Numbered from the stretch's first letter, positions 1 to 8,625 are shown. The stretch: DNA of 64,000 nt from Clostridia bacterium (GCA_017525805.1 JAFXSH010000027.1:1-64000), one strand, 5' to 3'. Numbers and translations are program-made. The notes: generated by a model not told the origin, from the sequence alone.

Positions 1-694
1 AGCGGTAATAATCGCAGTCGATTCTGGATACGTCCAGCCCGACGCCCACGCGCTCCTGCTGGCGGATCACGTCCGCCGCGCCGACAGCGGCAAAGGTATC
101 CTTCAGGTCTTTCACATATTTCCGCAGCCGGCTTTTGGTCTGCTGATTGACAGGCTCATCGAGCCAGAGGCAGCCGATCAGCGTGTCGTTGGAGCATAGA
201 ACGCCGTTGCGGTCCACCAGACAGGCGAGCAATTCTTTGCTTTTGGAATAGGAAAAATCCAGGGGCGTCCCATTGAAAAACACTTCAAATGTGCCGAAGC
301 ACCGAACGCGGATGCTTTGGCTTTTTAAGCTGTCCCGGTGGAACCGCAGGACGGATAATTGATGCGCCACCGCCTCTTGGGTCAGGGGTTTGAGCAGATA
401 GCCGCTGGCGTCCAGTTCAAATGCATTCAGCGCGTATTCGCTGTGCCCGGTAATGATGACGATATTCAGCTTCGGATACCGCGCCCGCAGCAGCTTTCCC
501 AATTTGAGCCCGTTGATGCCGCCGGGCATTTCCACATCCAGAAAAGCCACATCGATGGGGGAATCCTGCGCGATGCGCAGCGCGTCCTCCGGATTGGCTG
601 CGCCCAAATGGACGCCGTCCGGGTCAAGCGCTTTCAGGATATTCAGCATCATCGTCATGACCAGCTCCCGGTCGTCCACCGTCAGCGTGTACAT
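1..694 (-). CDS. SAPR-type two-component response regulator (3' end beyond window)
   Basis: The gene starts at the ATG at 694 and runs off the left edge; 231 codons are visible. Residues 1-115 form a receiver domain with the phospho-acceptor Asp53 in FLDVEMPG and the Lys of YLLKPLT. A winged-helix DNA-binding domain follows, starting RCFGTFEVFFNG, as in SAPR/SARP-like regulators (receiver, winged helix, then often a BTAD domain, which would lie outside the window). The ATG directly abuts the stop codon of the kinase gene (TAAATG), so the two are translationally linked. It is paralogous to the regulator at 16970-17767, which shares the same order and Asp position. Targets are unknown; the divergent secreted-protein genes are the obvious candidates. 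Confidence 0.85.
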   Translation of the reverse strand, partial: MYTLTVDDRELVMTMMLNILKALDPDGVHLGAANPEDALRIAQDSPIDVAFLDVEMPGGINGLKLGKLLRARYPKLNIVIITGHSEYALNAFELDASGYLLKPLTQEAVAHQLSVLRFHRDSLKSQSIRVRCFGTFEVFFNGTPLDFSYSKSKELLACLVDRNGVLCSNDTLIGCLWLDEPVNQQTKSRLRKYVKDLKDTFAAVGAADVIRQQERVGVGLDVSRIDCDYYR

Positions 695-1789
695 TTATTC
701 ATCCTCCTGGGCCGGAATCAGGATCATCGCCCGGGTTCCCCCTTCGTAAGCATTGATTTGCAGGCTCCCGCCGCACAGCGTCATCAGGCGTTTTCTGGTA
801 TTTTCAATGCCGACGCCCCGATTCTTCCGCTGTACATCCGTGAGGCCCGCGCTTTCCGTACCGTTGTCCGTTACCGTAATACGGATAAATTGACCGATTT
901 TCTCCGTGGTCAGGCAGACGCGGCCCGAACCGTCCCGATGCGTGAGCGCCCCATGCTTCACCGCATTTTCCACAATGGGCTGCACGGTCAGCGCGGGAAG
1001 CGAAAAGGAACGCACGTTCAATTCATAATCAAAATGAAATTGCCTGGAAGGGTCGGCCTGCTCCAGGGCGATGTACTGGCGAATATGGCGCATCTCTGTA
1101 TCAAAGGGGATCAGCGCGTCAGAGGAGAGCGCGTCAATGTTCCCCCGCAGGAAGCCTGCCAGATTTTCCACACTTTCCGCCGCGGCCTGGGGGGCGGTCT
1201 GGCACAGGGATTGAATGGCGGACAATGTGTTGAAAATAAAGTGGGGCTGCATCTGTACCGCCATTTGCGCGGCCTGGGCCAAGCTCAAGCGTTTTTCTGT
1301 TTTCGCCAGCTCCTTTTCGCTGTCGATCAGGTTCAGGCTGGAAATCAGGTTCAGGGACACGGCCCAGGCGATGCCCAGGGAATGAATGTCCGGCCACAGA
1401 ATGGTCAGGCAAAAGGACAGCGTGGCGGGCAGCACCATACAGATGATTTGCCCCACGGGAATCTGCTGCCCTTTGGGTAGGCGGAAAACGCCCCTTTCAT
1501 CGCAAAAGACGCACAGCAGGAGAAGAATAGCGGAAACGGCCAGCAGAAGATAAGACAGCGTGGAAAAGACGCCCGCCACCTGACCTGCGTCCGTAAGGAT
1601 ACTGACCGACTCAGCCAGATGAATAAACAACTTAAACAGATGCGCCATGACCGCGTACAGCAGCAGGGCTTGTTTTCGCCGATTGGTGTTTCCTTCGAGC
1701 TTTCTTACCCAAACCGGTGCCAGATACAAAAGCAGGATCAGGATACAGCCAGCATCCAGCGCGAGATTGCAGGCAATTGCGGCCGTCAT
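695..1789 (-). CDS. LytS/YesM-type membrane sensor histidine kinase
   Basis: 364 residues. About five hydrophobic helices lie in residues 10-156 (near 10-28, 42-60, 74-96, 116-134 and 138-156), with no extracellular sensor domain of any size. A short helical linker leads to a His_kinase domain with His183 in QPHFIFNTL, then an HATPase domain with the N box VENAVKHG (273-280), DNG (308-310) and GVGIEN (325-330). This is the LytS/YesM kinase architecture. The start overlaps the stop of the upstream membrane-protein gene by four bases (ATGA) and its own stop abuts the regulator ATG, giving a three-gene operon. The signal is unknown; the upstream membrane protein may be a sensory partner (inference). 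Confidence 0.9.
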   Translation of the reverse strand: MTAAIACNLALDAGCILILLLYLAPVWVRKLEGNTNRRKQALLLYAVMAHLFKLFIHLAESVSILTDAGQVAGVFSTLSYLLLAVSAILLLLCVFCDERGVFRLPKGQQIPVGQIICMVLPATLSFCLTILWPDIHSLGIAWAVSLNLISSLNLIDSEKELAKTEKRLSLAQAAQMAVQMQPHFIFNTLSAIQSLCQTAPQAAAESVENLAGFLRGNIDALSSDALIPFDTEMRHIRQYIALEQADPSRQFHFDYELNVRSFSLPALTVQPIVENAVKHGALTHRDGSGRVCLTTEKIGQFIRITVTDNGTESAGLTDVQRKNRGVGIENTRKRLMTLCGGSLQINAYEGGTRAMILIPAQEDE

Positions 1790-2550
1790 GCAATCACCTC
1801 TTCCGAAAGATAAGCGACCAGCCGCACCGTTTCCCGTGCGCGGAGGATGATCCGAACATAAACGGTCACATTGTAAATCAAAGCAAGCCCATGAAGGATC
1901 ACAATGGCCAGCGCGCCCAGGTCAGGCAGGGTGAAAAACAGGTCGATGAAATCATCCGTCGCCGTAATCACCCCGAGCACCAGGAAAGATAGGTTGCAGC
2001 GCCTGGTCAGCGCAAAAACCCGCTCTGCGGCCCCTGTGTCTCCGATGCTGTCCAGCACATCCTTTTCCCCTCGCAGCAAAAGGAACAGCGCCGCCCCGCG
2101 AACGCCCAGCAAAAACAGCTCGGCAATCAAATGCAGCTTTTCGATCCATACCGAAAACGCGGGGTTGTTATCTATCAGCACATAAGCGATGCGCGACACC
2201 ATGGCGACCGCATTGAGAACCATCAAAGCGACAAACCATTGCCGGGATCGATGGAAATAGGGGGAACAGCTTTCCGCCGCCCCCAGGGCGCTGACCACCA
2301 TCAGCGCGCACAGCGCCGCCAGGCAGTATTGCAGCACCAGATAAGCATACATCAGTCTGGTCACGATGCTGGGGAAACGCGCCGCGTCGGCGCTGGTCAA
2401 TTCTCCAACGGCCATTCCCGCCGCCTCCATTTGGCCGGAAGCCAGATAACCCAAAATGATGATGACGACCGGGCTGACAATCGTCAGAATCAAATCCAGC
2501 AGCAGCCCTTTGTAAATGCGTCTGAAATAGGACGCCCGCAAACCGACCAT
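1786..2550 (-). CDS. Multi-spanning membrane protein of unknown function, first gene of the kinase operon
   Basis: 254 residues with about six hydrophobic stretches (near 15-40, 65-95, 105-125, 135-160, 190-205 and 212-240) separated by short charged loops; no enzymatic motif was recognised. It ends in an ATGA overlap with the kinase gene, so it is co-translated with a LytS-type kinase and its regulator. A plausible role is an integral-membrane sensor or accessory subunit of that kinase, but nothing in the sequence proves it. Upstream on the minus strand lies a possible extended -10 element (TGTTATACT, near 2607-2615) without an obvious -35 box. Confidence 0.75.
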   Translation of the reverse strand: MVGLRASYFRRIYKGLLLDLILTIVSPVVIIILGYLASGQMEAAGMAVGELTSADAARFPSIVTRLMYAYLVLQYCLAALCALMVVSALGAAESCSPYFHRSRQWFVALMVLNAVAMVSRIAYVLIDNNPAFSVWIEKLHLIAELFLLGVRGAALFLLLRGEKDVLDSIGDTGAAERVFALTRRCNLSFLVLGVITATDDFIDLFFTLPDLGALAIVILHGLALIYNVTVYVRIILRARETVRLVAYLSEEVIA

Positions 2551-2799
2551 CGATGATCCTCCAAAAGCCCGTTTCGATACGGGGCGGAAATAAGATGATA
2601 AATTAAGTATAACATAGGATGCGTTCCCTATGTGTGAAATGGCTGGACAAGGGCGCCGCTGAAAATATTAAATTTTTATGAACTCGATATTTTTTACTCT
2701 CAGGGGGTGTTTAGTTCACGCATACGGAACGCTTCATATGGTATTTTTTCAAAGGAATCCTGGAAAAGAGTCAACTGAATCATATGGAGGTAATAAACA

Positions 2800-3690
2800 A
2801 TGAAGAAAAGGATTCTTGCGATCATCATGGCTGTCATGCTGATCTTCGGAACTTTGCCCGCCGTATTTGCTGAAGCTCCGGCAGAAACGAAAGAAAAGAA
2901 ATCCATTGGTGGATTATTTTCCTCTCTGTTCGGTGAAGACGGCACGATCAGCGGCCTAATTGAGGAAGGAGGCAATCTGCTGAAAGATCTGCGCACCCAG
3001 CTCGCGGACAAAAAAAGCCAACTGTCCCGCGTGCTGAACAATCTGAAAGCCTTTGTCACCAACGAGGACGGCAGCGTGAATTGGGACGCGGTGAAGATGC
3101 TGGCCACCAGCCTGTTCGCGGGCGGCGATGAAGCGGGTGAAGAAGGGGAAGAAGAAATCGGCGCCCAGGCCCAGGAAGCCATCAGGGAATATATCCGCAA
3201 AAAGAATGCGGATGTTCTGGAAGCGGGCGACGCCCAGCTTGTGATTCTCAACGTGGCCCAGCCCCTGGTGCAGGAAGACAGCACTGCCAAGGTGATCGGA
3301 TATTACACCCAGCAGAATTACGTCCTGGACGGCAAGGACTACAAGTTCCTCTGCTCTGCCACGGATATGATGGTGGTCACCATCGCGAAAAACGCGGACG
3401 GCTTGTGGGAAGCGGTGAGCCATGTCGCCGCTGAGGACGGGGAAGGCTATGCCGCCTCCGTCGCCGCGCTGTGCGAAGAAGTCGGCTTTACCACGGATGA
3501 TCTGGCCGCCGCTACCGCGTTCGGAACCTTGAGTGAACAGGCGGAGCTGTACACCCTCATGGAAGCGCATCCCGAAGTGGAACGCATCGAATACAACGGT
3601 GAAATGGTCACCGGTGCGGAATTGAAAGAAATGCTGAACGACGCCATTAACGCGCTGATGGCCCAGATGGGCGGCGGCGCGGCGGAATAA
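2800..3690 (+). CDS. Secreted protein of unknown function
   Basis: 296 residues preceded by a good ribosome binding site (GGAGG, 9 bases before ATG). Residues 1-25 form a signal peptide (basic start, hydrophobic core, cleavage after VFA). The mature part is acidic, with a helical segment rich in Leu, Lys and Gln (about 45-85), an acidic Gly/Glu stretch near 108-125, and a globular second half containing YYTQQNYVLDGKDYKF. No known domain was recognised. It is divergent from the kinase/regulator operon at 1-2550 and followed 28 bases later by a small membrane protein gene, so it may be part of that regulon (inference). Confidence 0.75.
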   Translation: MKKRILAIIMAVMLIFGTLPAVFAEAPAETKEKKSIGGLFSSLFGEDGTISGLIEEGGNLLKDLRTQLADKKSQLSRVLNNLKAFVTNEDGSVNWDAVKMLATSLFAGGDEAGEEGEEEIGAQAQEAIREYIRKKNADVLEAGDAQLVILNVAQPLVQEDSTAKVIGYYTQQNYVLDGKDYKFLCSATDMMVVTIAKNADGLWEAVSHVAAEDGEGYAASVAALCEEVGFTTDDLAAATAFGTLSEQAELYTLMEAHPEVERIEYNGEMVTGAELKEMLNDAINALMAQMGGGAAE

Positions 3691-3718
3691 ATCATAAGAG
3701 AAACAGGAGGAAAAAACA

Positions 3719-4141
3719 ATGAGTGGTTCTCAGAAGTACATCAAAATCGTCAGCATCCTGAACATCATCGGCGGCGCGTTTTACGTGCTGATCGGTATTC
3801 TCGGTTTCCTTGGCAAGGGCCTTGTGGGCAACGAAGCCCTGATTGAACAGGCGGGCGGAGACAGCTCGGCCCCTATGGCCGCCAATGTTTTCCTGATCGT
3901 CATGATCGTCATCGGCCTGTTCTCGCTGGTCGTCGGTATCCTGGGCGTCCGCGCCGCCAACGATCCCAGCAAGATCGGCCCTGTGTTTACCCTGGCCGTG
4001 GTTTCCCTGATCATTTCCGTGGTCAACCTGTTCGTGGGCATCTTCGGCGGCAACTTCTCCATCTACTCTCTGGTGGAGTGCGTTCCCCCCGCTTTGATGA
4101 CCTGGTGCGCCAACAACGTAAAAAAGCAGGTAAAACTGTAA
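3719..4141 (+). CDS. Small membrane protein with four predicted helices
   Basis: 140 residues. Hydrophobic segments lie near 8-30, 55-77, 85-108 and 112-130. It resembles generic four-helix integral membrane proteins; no motif identifies a function. It starts at ATG with the upstream AGGAGG, 28 bases after the secreted-protein gene, and is followed by a strong intrinsic terminator at 4159-4197. The pair therefore looks like a two-gene unit divergent from the kinase operon. A comparable arrangement (secreted protein, then membrane protein) recurs at 19939-21909 beside the second kinase. Confidence 0.7.
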   Translation: MSGSQKYIKIVSILNIIGGAFYVLIGILGFLGKGLVGNEALIEQAGGDSSAPMAANVFLIVMIVIGLFSLVVGILGVRAANDPSKIGPVFTLAVVSLIISVVNLFVGIFGGNFSIYSLVECVPPALMTWCANNVKKQVKL

Positions 4142-4158
4142 GCTGCGTCGAAATCATT

Positions 4159-4197
4159 CCCCAAGGCGTCCGCGCGGTCTGTGCGGATGCTTTGGGG
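4159..4197 (+). terminator. Intrinsic terminator
   Basis: A 15-bp stem (CCCCAAGGCGTCCGC with GCGGATGCTTTGGGG, two G-U pairs) and a 9-base loop, followed by ATTTACAATTTT. It ends the 2800-4141 unit. Confidence 0.8.
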
Positions 4198-4227
4198 ATT
4201 TACAATTTTCAGCAGAGGTGACAGAAA

Positions 4228-5124
4228 ATGAAGAAAAAAACCATCATGGCCATGCCCCTCAAATCCTTCTGGGCTGTGGTCGCCGTTTGCGTACTGGGCA
4301 TCGTGCTCGGCTCGGTCTGGGATTTCAACATCAATGTTGCGCTGGCCAACAAAACCGACCTGGGCGCGTTCTTTGCCACCTACGGCTCCTATTTTTCCTA
4401 TTGCCTCTATCCGGCGGCGGGGGCCTGCCTGTTTGTGGGACTCAAGAAGCAGGGAAAGCAGTACCGCATGCTTGCCTGGACGCTGCTGCTGGTGGGCTGG
4501 TTCCTGGCGGTGTATTATTCCAACAGCTACAACGGAAAGTCCGTCCGCGCCCTGTTCGGCTATGTGGCGGGCGAATCCGATCCCCTGCTGTCCGTGCTCA
4601 GCTGGCTGTTCTGGGCGGTGCTGTACGCCTGGGTGCCTTTTGTGACGGCGAAGCTCCTGGATGATCAGGACGCGGCCAAGCTGATCGCCATTGGCGCGGC
4701 CATCCTGGTGGCGGGCATCGTGGCGGACAACGTGAACCTGTGGCTCAAGCAGGTGGGTTCCCGTCCCCGCTACAAATACCTGATCACCCTGGAGGACCCG
4801 ATTTCCCAGTTCCGGCAGTGGTGGCAGATGGTGCCCAATCTGGCGGGCAGCAACGATAATTTCAAATCCTGGCCCAGCGGCAACATGACCATCGCCGCCA
4901 TGATGCTCTCCCTGCCGATGCTCGCGGACGCGGTGAAGAACCGGAGCGCAAAGAAAAACGCCGTTGCTTTTGCCATTGCCTGCGTGTTTGTGGCCCTTTA
5001 CGGCTATAACCGCATCCATATGACCAACCATTTCCTCACCGACGTTTGTTTCGGCACGCTCATTACGTATTTGATTTACGCCGGTATCAGCGCGGCGTTC
5101 CTGCGCGCGGCGAAGAAAGAATAA
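4228..5124 (+). CDS. PAP2-family membrane phosphatase with altered motif 2
   Basis: 298 residues, multi-spanning. The three PAP2 phosphatase motifs are present near the C-terminus: motif 1 KQVGSRPRY, motif 2 SWPSGNM, and motif 3 NRIHMTNHFLTD. Family members usually have PSGH in motif 2; here the His is Asn (codon AAC, clearly read). The conserved Arg/His of motif 3 remain. In this family the motif 2 His assists leaving-group protonation, so activity may be altered or the motif may be a subgroup variant. The likely substrate class is a membrane phosphate ester such as undecaprenyl diphosphate or a phosphatidyl phosphate. RBS AGAGGTG precedes the ATG. The gene has its own transcription unit after the 4159 terminator. 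Confidence 0.8.
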   Translation: MKKKTIMAMPLKSFWAVVAVCVLGIVLGSVWDFNINVALANKTDLGAFFATYGSYFSYCLYPAAGACLFVGLKKQGKQYRMLAWTLLLVGWFLAVYYSNSYNGKSVRALFGYVAGESDPLLSVLSWLFWAVLYAWVPFVTAKLLDDQDAAKLIAIGAAILVAGIVADNVNLWLKQVGSRPRYKYLITLEDPISQFRQWWQMVPNLAGSNDNFKSWPSGNMTIAAMMLSLPMLADAVKNRSAKKNAVAFAIACVFVALYGYNRIHMTNHFLTDVCFGTLITYLIYAGISAAFLRAAKKE

Positions 5125-5158
5125 GGACTACGAAACAACGACCAAGGAAGGAAATCAA

Positions 5159-5292
5159 ATGAACCACAATCCGGATACCTATCTGCTGTACGAGTACATG
5201 GAGACGGTTTTTCAATTGTCCAAACTATCAGCCGCCTGACATATAACCAGGATTTTAAACCTGTCGAATTCGAGGGGTTAGAATTACTATGA
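5159..5292 (+). pseudogene. Possible decayed ORF remnant in a 314-base gap
   Basis: After a good RBS (AAGGAAGG) an ATG opens a 26-codon ORF starting MNHNPDTYLLYEYMET and stopping at 5237-5239. From about 5208 another frame continues to a stop at 5290-5292 and contains NQDFKPVEFEG, which resembles the NPxFKPxEFxG segment I associate with KilA-N domain proteins. Read together these suggest a frameshifted, truncated gene remnant. The evidence is a short peptide match from memory, so the assignment is weak; the ORF could also be a genuine small peptide. The rest of 5125-5438 holds only the terminator at 5341. Confidence 0.3.
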
Positions 5293-5340
5293 TGTATCAC
5301 CTGTCGTCCTATAATAAAGCGTATTACTCGACAGGGAAAA

Positions 5341-5366
5341 GGAGCGTTCCTTCGCCGAAACGCTCC
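5341..5366. terminator. Bidirectional terminator hairpin between convergent genes
   Basis: GGAGCGTT and AACGCTCC flank a 10-base loop, with AAAA before and TTTT after. It can serve both the PAP2 side and the metY gene arriving from the right. Confidence 0.7.
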
Positions 5367-5438
5367 TTTTCCTGATATTCCAGTCATGAAAACCGCCGCA
5401 AACATAGAACAGGAAAGATGCAGCTCCCTCGCAAAGCT

Positions 5439-6743
5439 TTACCGGACCGCTTCAAAAGCGGCGTCCAATGCGGCGATCAGGTCCTTCACGTTTTCCGTGC
5501 CGATGGACAGGCGGATGGTGTTGGGTTTGATGCCCTGATCCAGCAGTTCTTCGTCCGTCAACTGGCTGTGGGTGGTGGTGTAGGGGTGGATCACCAGGGA
5601 TTTCACGTCCGCCACGTTGGCTAAGAGGGAAAAAATGGCCAGGTTATCGATAAATTTCTTCGCCGTTTCGCTGTCGCCCTTGATTTCAAAGGTGAAAATG
5701 CTGCCGCCGCCGTTGGGGAAATACTTCTGATACAGGGTATGGCTGGGCTCTGAGGGCAGGGCGGGATGATGCACCGCCTCCACCTGGGGATGGTTCGCAA
5801 GATAATCCACGATTTTCAGCGCGTTTTCCACATGGCGCTCCACGCGCAGGCTCAGGGTTTCCAGGCCTTGAAGGAACAGGAAAGCGTGGAAGGGAGACAG
5901 GGTCGCGCCGGTGTCACGCAGCAGGATCGCCCGGATATAGGTGGCGAACGCCGCCGGGCCCACCGCGTCATAGAAGGATACGCCGTGATAGCTAGGGTTG
6001 GGATCGCTGATCCAGGGGTACTTGCCGCTCTTTTTCCAATCGAACTTGCCGCCCTCCACGATCACGCCGCCGATGGCCGTGCCGTGGCCGCCGATGAATT
6101 TGGTGGCGCTGTGCACCACGATGTCCGCGCCCCATTCCAAGGGCCGCACCAGATAGGGCGTGGCGAAGGTGGAATCCACCACCAGGGGGATGCCGTGGGC
6201 GTGGGCGACCTTAGCGATTTCCTCAATATCCACGATGTTGCTGTTGGGGTTGCCCAAGGTTTCAATGAAGATGGCTTTCGTATTCTCCTGAATGGCGGCT
6301 TCAAAGCTGCCCTCCACGTTGGGGTCCGCGAAGGTGGTGGTGATCCCGGCGGTGAGAGGCAGGGTGTGGGCCAGCAGGTTGAAGGTGCCGCCGTAAATGG
6401 TCTTGGATGCCACGATGTGCTCCCCCGCTTTGGCCAGGGCCTGGAAGGTGTAGGTGATGGCCGCCGCGCCGGAAGCTACCGCCAGGGCCGCGCTGCCGTT
6501 TTCCAGCGCGGCGATACGGCTTTCAAACACGCTTTGGGTGGGGTTGGTCAAACGTCCGTAAATGTTGCCCGCGTTCCGCAGGCCAAAGCGGTCGGCGGCG
6601 TGCTGGCTGTCGTGGAACACATAGGAGGTGGTGGCGTAAATGGGTACGGCCCGGGCGTCGGTGACGGGATCGGCCTGCTCCTGACCGATGTGGAGCTGCT
6701 TAGTTTCAAAAGACCAGGTGGCAGAATTTTTGATATCAGACAT
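5439..6743 (-). CDS. metY: O-acetylhomoserine sulfhydrylase
   Basis: 434 residues, the usual size for the O-acetylhomoserine aminocarboxypropyltransferase branch of the Cys/Met-metabolism PLP enzymes. The PLP lysine lies in HSATKFIGGHG, preceded by VDSTFATP; the N-terminus carries the typical FETKQLHIGQ and TTSYVF segments, and the C-terminus ends with IRLSIGTENVKDLI. The enzyme makes homocysteine from O-acetylhomoserine and sulfide in the cytoplasm (methionine synthesis by direct sulfhydrylation). It stands alone, with its own consensus promoter at 6774-6802 and a terminator at 5341. No S-box or T-box leader fits in the short 5' region. Confidence 0.93.
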   Translation of the reverse strand: MSDIKNSATWSFETKQLHIGQEQADPVTDARAVPIYATTSYVFHDSQHAADRFGLRNAGNIYGRLTNPTQSVFESRIAALENGSAALAVASGAAAITYTFQALAKAGEHIVASKTIYGGTFNLLAHTLPLTAGITTTFADPNVEGSFEAAIQENTKAIFIETLGNPNSNIVDIEEIAKVAHAHGIPLVVDSTFATPYLVRPLEWGADIVVHSATKFIGGHGTAIGGVIVEGGKFDWKKSGKYPWISDPNPSYHGVSFYDAVGPAAFATYIRAILLRDTGATLSPFHAFLFLQGLETLSLRVERHVENALKIVDYLANHPQVEAVHHPALPSEPSHTLYQKYFPNGGGSIFTFEIKGDSETAKKFIDNLAIFSLLANVADVKSLVIHPYTTTHSQLTDEELLDQGIKPNTIRLSIGTENVKDLIAALDAAFEAVR

Positions 6744-6773
6744 GATTTTGTACCCCTTTCGTTTGATGCAGTT

Positions 6774-6802
6774 ATTCTATCAGTTTACTATGTTATTGTC
6801 AA
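6774..6802 (-). promoter_or_regulatory. Sigma-A promoter of metY
   Basis: TTGACA, 17-base spacer, TAGAAT on the minus strand, about 30 bases upstream of the metY start; the ribosome binding site AAAGGGG follows. Confidence 0.8.
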
Positions 6803-7006
6803 ATAAGAATTTTAAATTATCTTTTATAGTTTTTATCTATATACAAACCATTTCCGTGCGGCCTGATCCTTCCAAGCAGGCCGGATCGAGCCGCCGCGTT
6901 TCTCTCCCCGCCGGAAGTTTTTTCTATCGCAGGGAAGAAACGCCGCCTATTCTCCGTTTATTGTGTTGTGATCCATTTTGCAAAATATGTTACAGGAGGC
7001 AATTCT

Positions 7007-8575
7007 ATGAATCGTTCAAAGGTATTCATCCTCATCACGGCGCTGTGCCTTTGCGCGGCCCTTACGGCGTTCGCTCTGAGCGACGGCGCGCTGACGGAGC
7101 TGTGGGAAAGCGGCTGCGATTTCCTGTTCCGCACCGACAACGTGACTGTGACCGGCAAAGCCGCCTTCTCCCTGGACGGAGAACGCTTCAAAACGGCGGA
7201 GCTGAACTATGTCCAGGACGGTTACAGCTCCTACTACGGGCTGAAGCTGCTGACGCCCAAGGCCGACGGCAGCGAGGAAGAAACCGGCTGGATCATCATT
7301 TCGGATGAAGACGGGATCTGCTCCGTCATAGAAGCGTATACGCCCGGCGTATACCGCTGGGCCACCACCGCGCCGCAGAACACCCTGCTGCGCCGCACGG
7401 TGCGGCTGGACGCGCTGACCGAGCTGGGCGGCCTGCTGGTGGGCCAGGTGGAATCCCTGCTGCCGGAAGGCACGGTGACTGCGGCCGAAGCGGATGGAGG
7501 GAAAACCATTCATATTGCTCTCGCCGAAGGACAGACCCCGGACGCCGCGCTCAGCGCCTTGAACTTAGCGGCGGGGTATCTCTCGTCCCGCTGGTTCGAT
7601 TACGGCTATGACCGCAACACCGGCATGGACGACGGCATGGCCTTCGAACAGCACGTCACGCCCACGGAGGCGCTGATGGGCGGCACCGTGCGCTGGGAGT
7701 TGCGGAGCGCGGACATGGACTTCTCTCTGGACGCCCAGGGCCGCCTGACCGCTGTGCGCGGTACGGTAAAGGCCGCGTCCGTCTACTGGGACGAATCGGT
7801 CCGGGAAGTGGAAGTCCAGTTTGAGCTGGACGCCGCGGATTACGGCACAAGCCACGTGAAGCCCTTCGATCCCGCCGATTACGGCGTGGTGAAGGCTTTC
7901 GAGTGGGATGAGGAAGCGGTTGAAGACGCCGCGCCTGAATGGGTTGAAGATACGCGGGACGAACAAAAGCCCGTAACGGCTGCCGACAATCCCAACCCCA
8001 AAACCATCACCGCCCTGGCCTCCGAAATCGATCCGGAGCATTTGGCTTCCGTGTCCGTATATGCAAGAATCACGGGCTACGCCGCCGATGAAAACAAGCT
8101 GACGGTGGTGCCGCTGGTGCCGGAGCGCTACGATGGGGCCGAACTGCTCAGCCTCGTCCCCGGCGACGCCATTTACACCCAGGGCCAGGAAATCGTAGTG
8201 CAAACCATCGGCGAGCAATACGGCTATATCGTGATCAACGACGGTGAATACCAATTTTCAGAGGATTCCATATGGCTCTATGAGGACGCGGACGGCTGCT
8301 ATGTGATTTCTGACTGGGACGACATCAGGTGGATCACCCTGGCGGAGGTGTCGGTTCCCGTACAGGACGGGCTGCTGTTCTTAGACGGCATCGACCCCTC
8401 CTCCGGCGAATCGCTGGACATGCCCACCGTGCACAGCGCGGCGGAATTTTTAGAGATGCTGAAAACAGAAGCCGAAGGGGAAGGCCCCGGTTTTGACGCG
8501 CACAACGTGTTCGTGGTGTTCAACACGGACGGACAGCTGGCGCTGATCCAGCGGTATTACGTTCCCTGGCAGTAA
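7007..8575 (+). CDS. Secreted protein of unknown function
   Basis: 522 residues from the ATG at 7007, chosen because CAGGAGG lies 8 bases upstream; an in-frame ATG at 6968 lacks a site. Residues 1-23 form a signal peptide (hydrophobic core LITALCLCAALTA, cleavage near AFA). The mature protein is acidic and appears mostly beta, with alternating short hydrophobic and acidic segments and a linker near residues 295-330 rich in Asp, Pro and Glu. No catalytic motif or anchor was seen. It stands alone between metY and a bidirectional terminator. Its composition resembles the secreted protein at 19939-21213, but clear homology could not be judged by eye. Confidence 0.7.
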   Translation: MNRSKVFILITALCLCAALTAFALSDGALTELWESGCDFLFRTDNVTVTGKAAFSLDGERFKTAELNYVQDGYSSYYGLKLLTPKADGSEEETGWIIISDEDGICSVIEAYTPGVYRWATTAPQNTLLRRTVRLDALTELGGLLVGQVESLLPEGTVTAAEADGGKTIHIALAEGQTPDAALSALNLAAGYLSSRWFDYGYDRNTGMDDGMAFEQHVTPTEALMGGTVRWELRSADMDFSLDAQGRLTAVRGTVKAASVYWDESVREVEVQFELDAADYGTSHVKPFDPADYGVVKAFEWDEEAVEDAAPEWVEDTRDEQKPVTAADNPNPKTITALASEIDPEHLASVSVYARITGYAADENKLTVVPLVPERYDGAELLSLVPGDAIYTQGQEIVVQTIGEQYGYIVINDGEYQFSEDSIWLYEDADGCYVISDWDDIRWITLAEVSVPVQDGLLFLDGIDPSSGESLDMPTVHSAAEFLEMLKTEAEGEGPGFDAHNVFVVFNTDGQLALIQRYYVPWQ

Positions 8576-8589
8576 GCACAAGCGCAAAG

Positions 8590-8625
8590 CGGCGGCGGGA
8601 AGCCTTTCAAAGCTCCCCGCCGCCG
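8590..8625. terminator. Terminator between convergent genes
   Basis: CGGCGGCGGG pairs with CCCGCCGCCG (10 bp, GC only) and is followed by TTTATGTTTCTT on the plus strand. It ends the 7007-8575 gene; the GGDEF/EAL gene stops 22 bases beyond on the other strand. Confidence 0.75.

Noticed and set aside
2600..2640. 13-base match to the stretch near 16705-16717 (CATCCTATGTTAT) as a shared regulator site of the two kinase modules
   Set aside because: Many 13-base repeats are expected by chance in 64 kb, and the positions relative to the genes differ.
6744..7006. S-box or T-box riboswitch upstream of metY
   Set aside because: The distance from promoter to start is about 30 bases and contains no conserved box.
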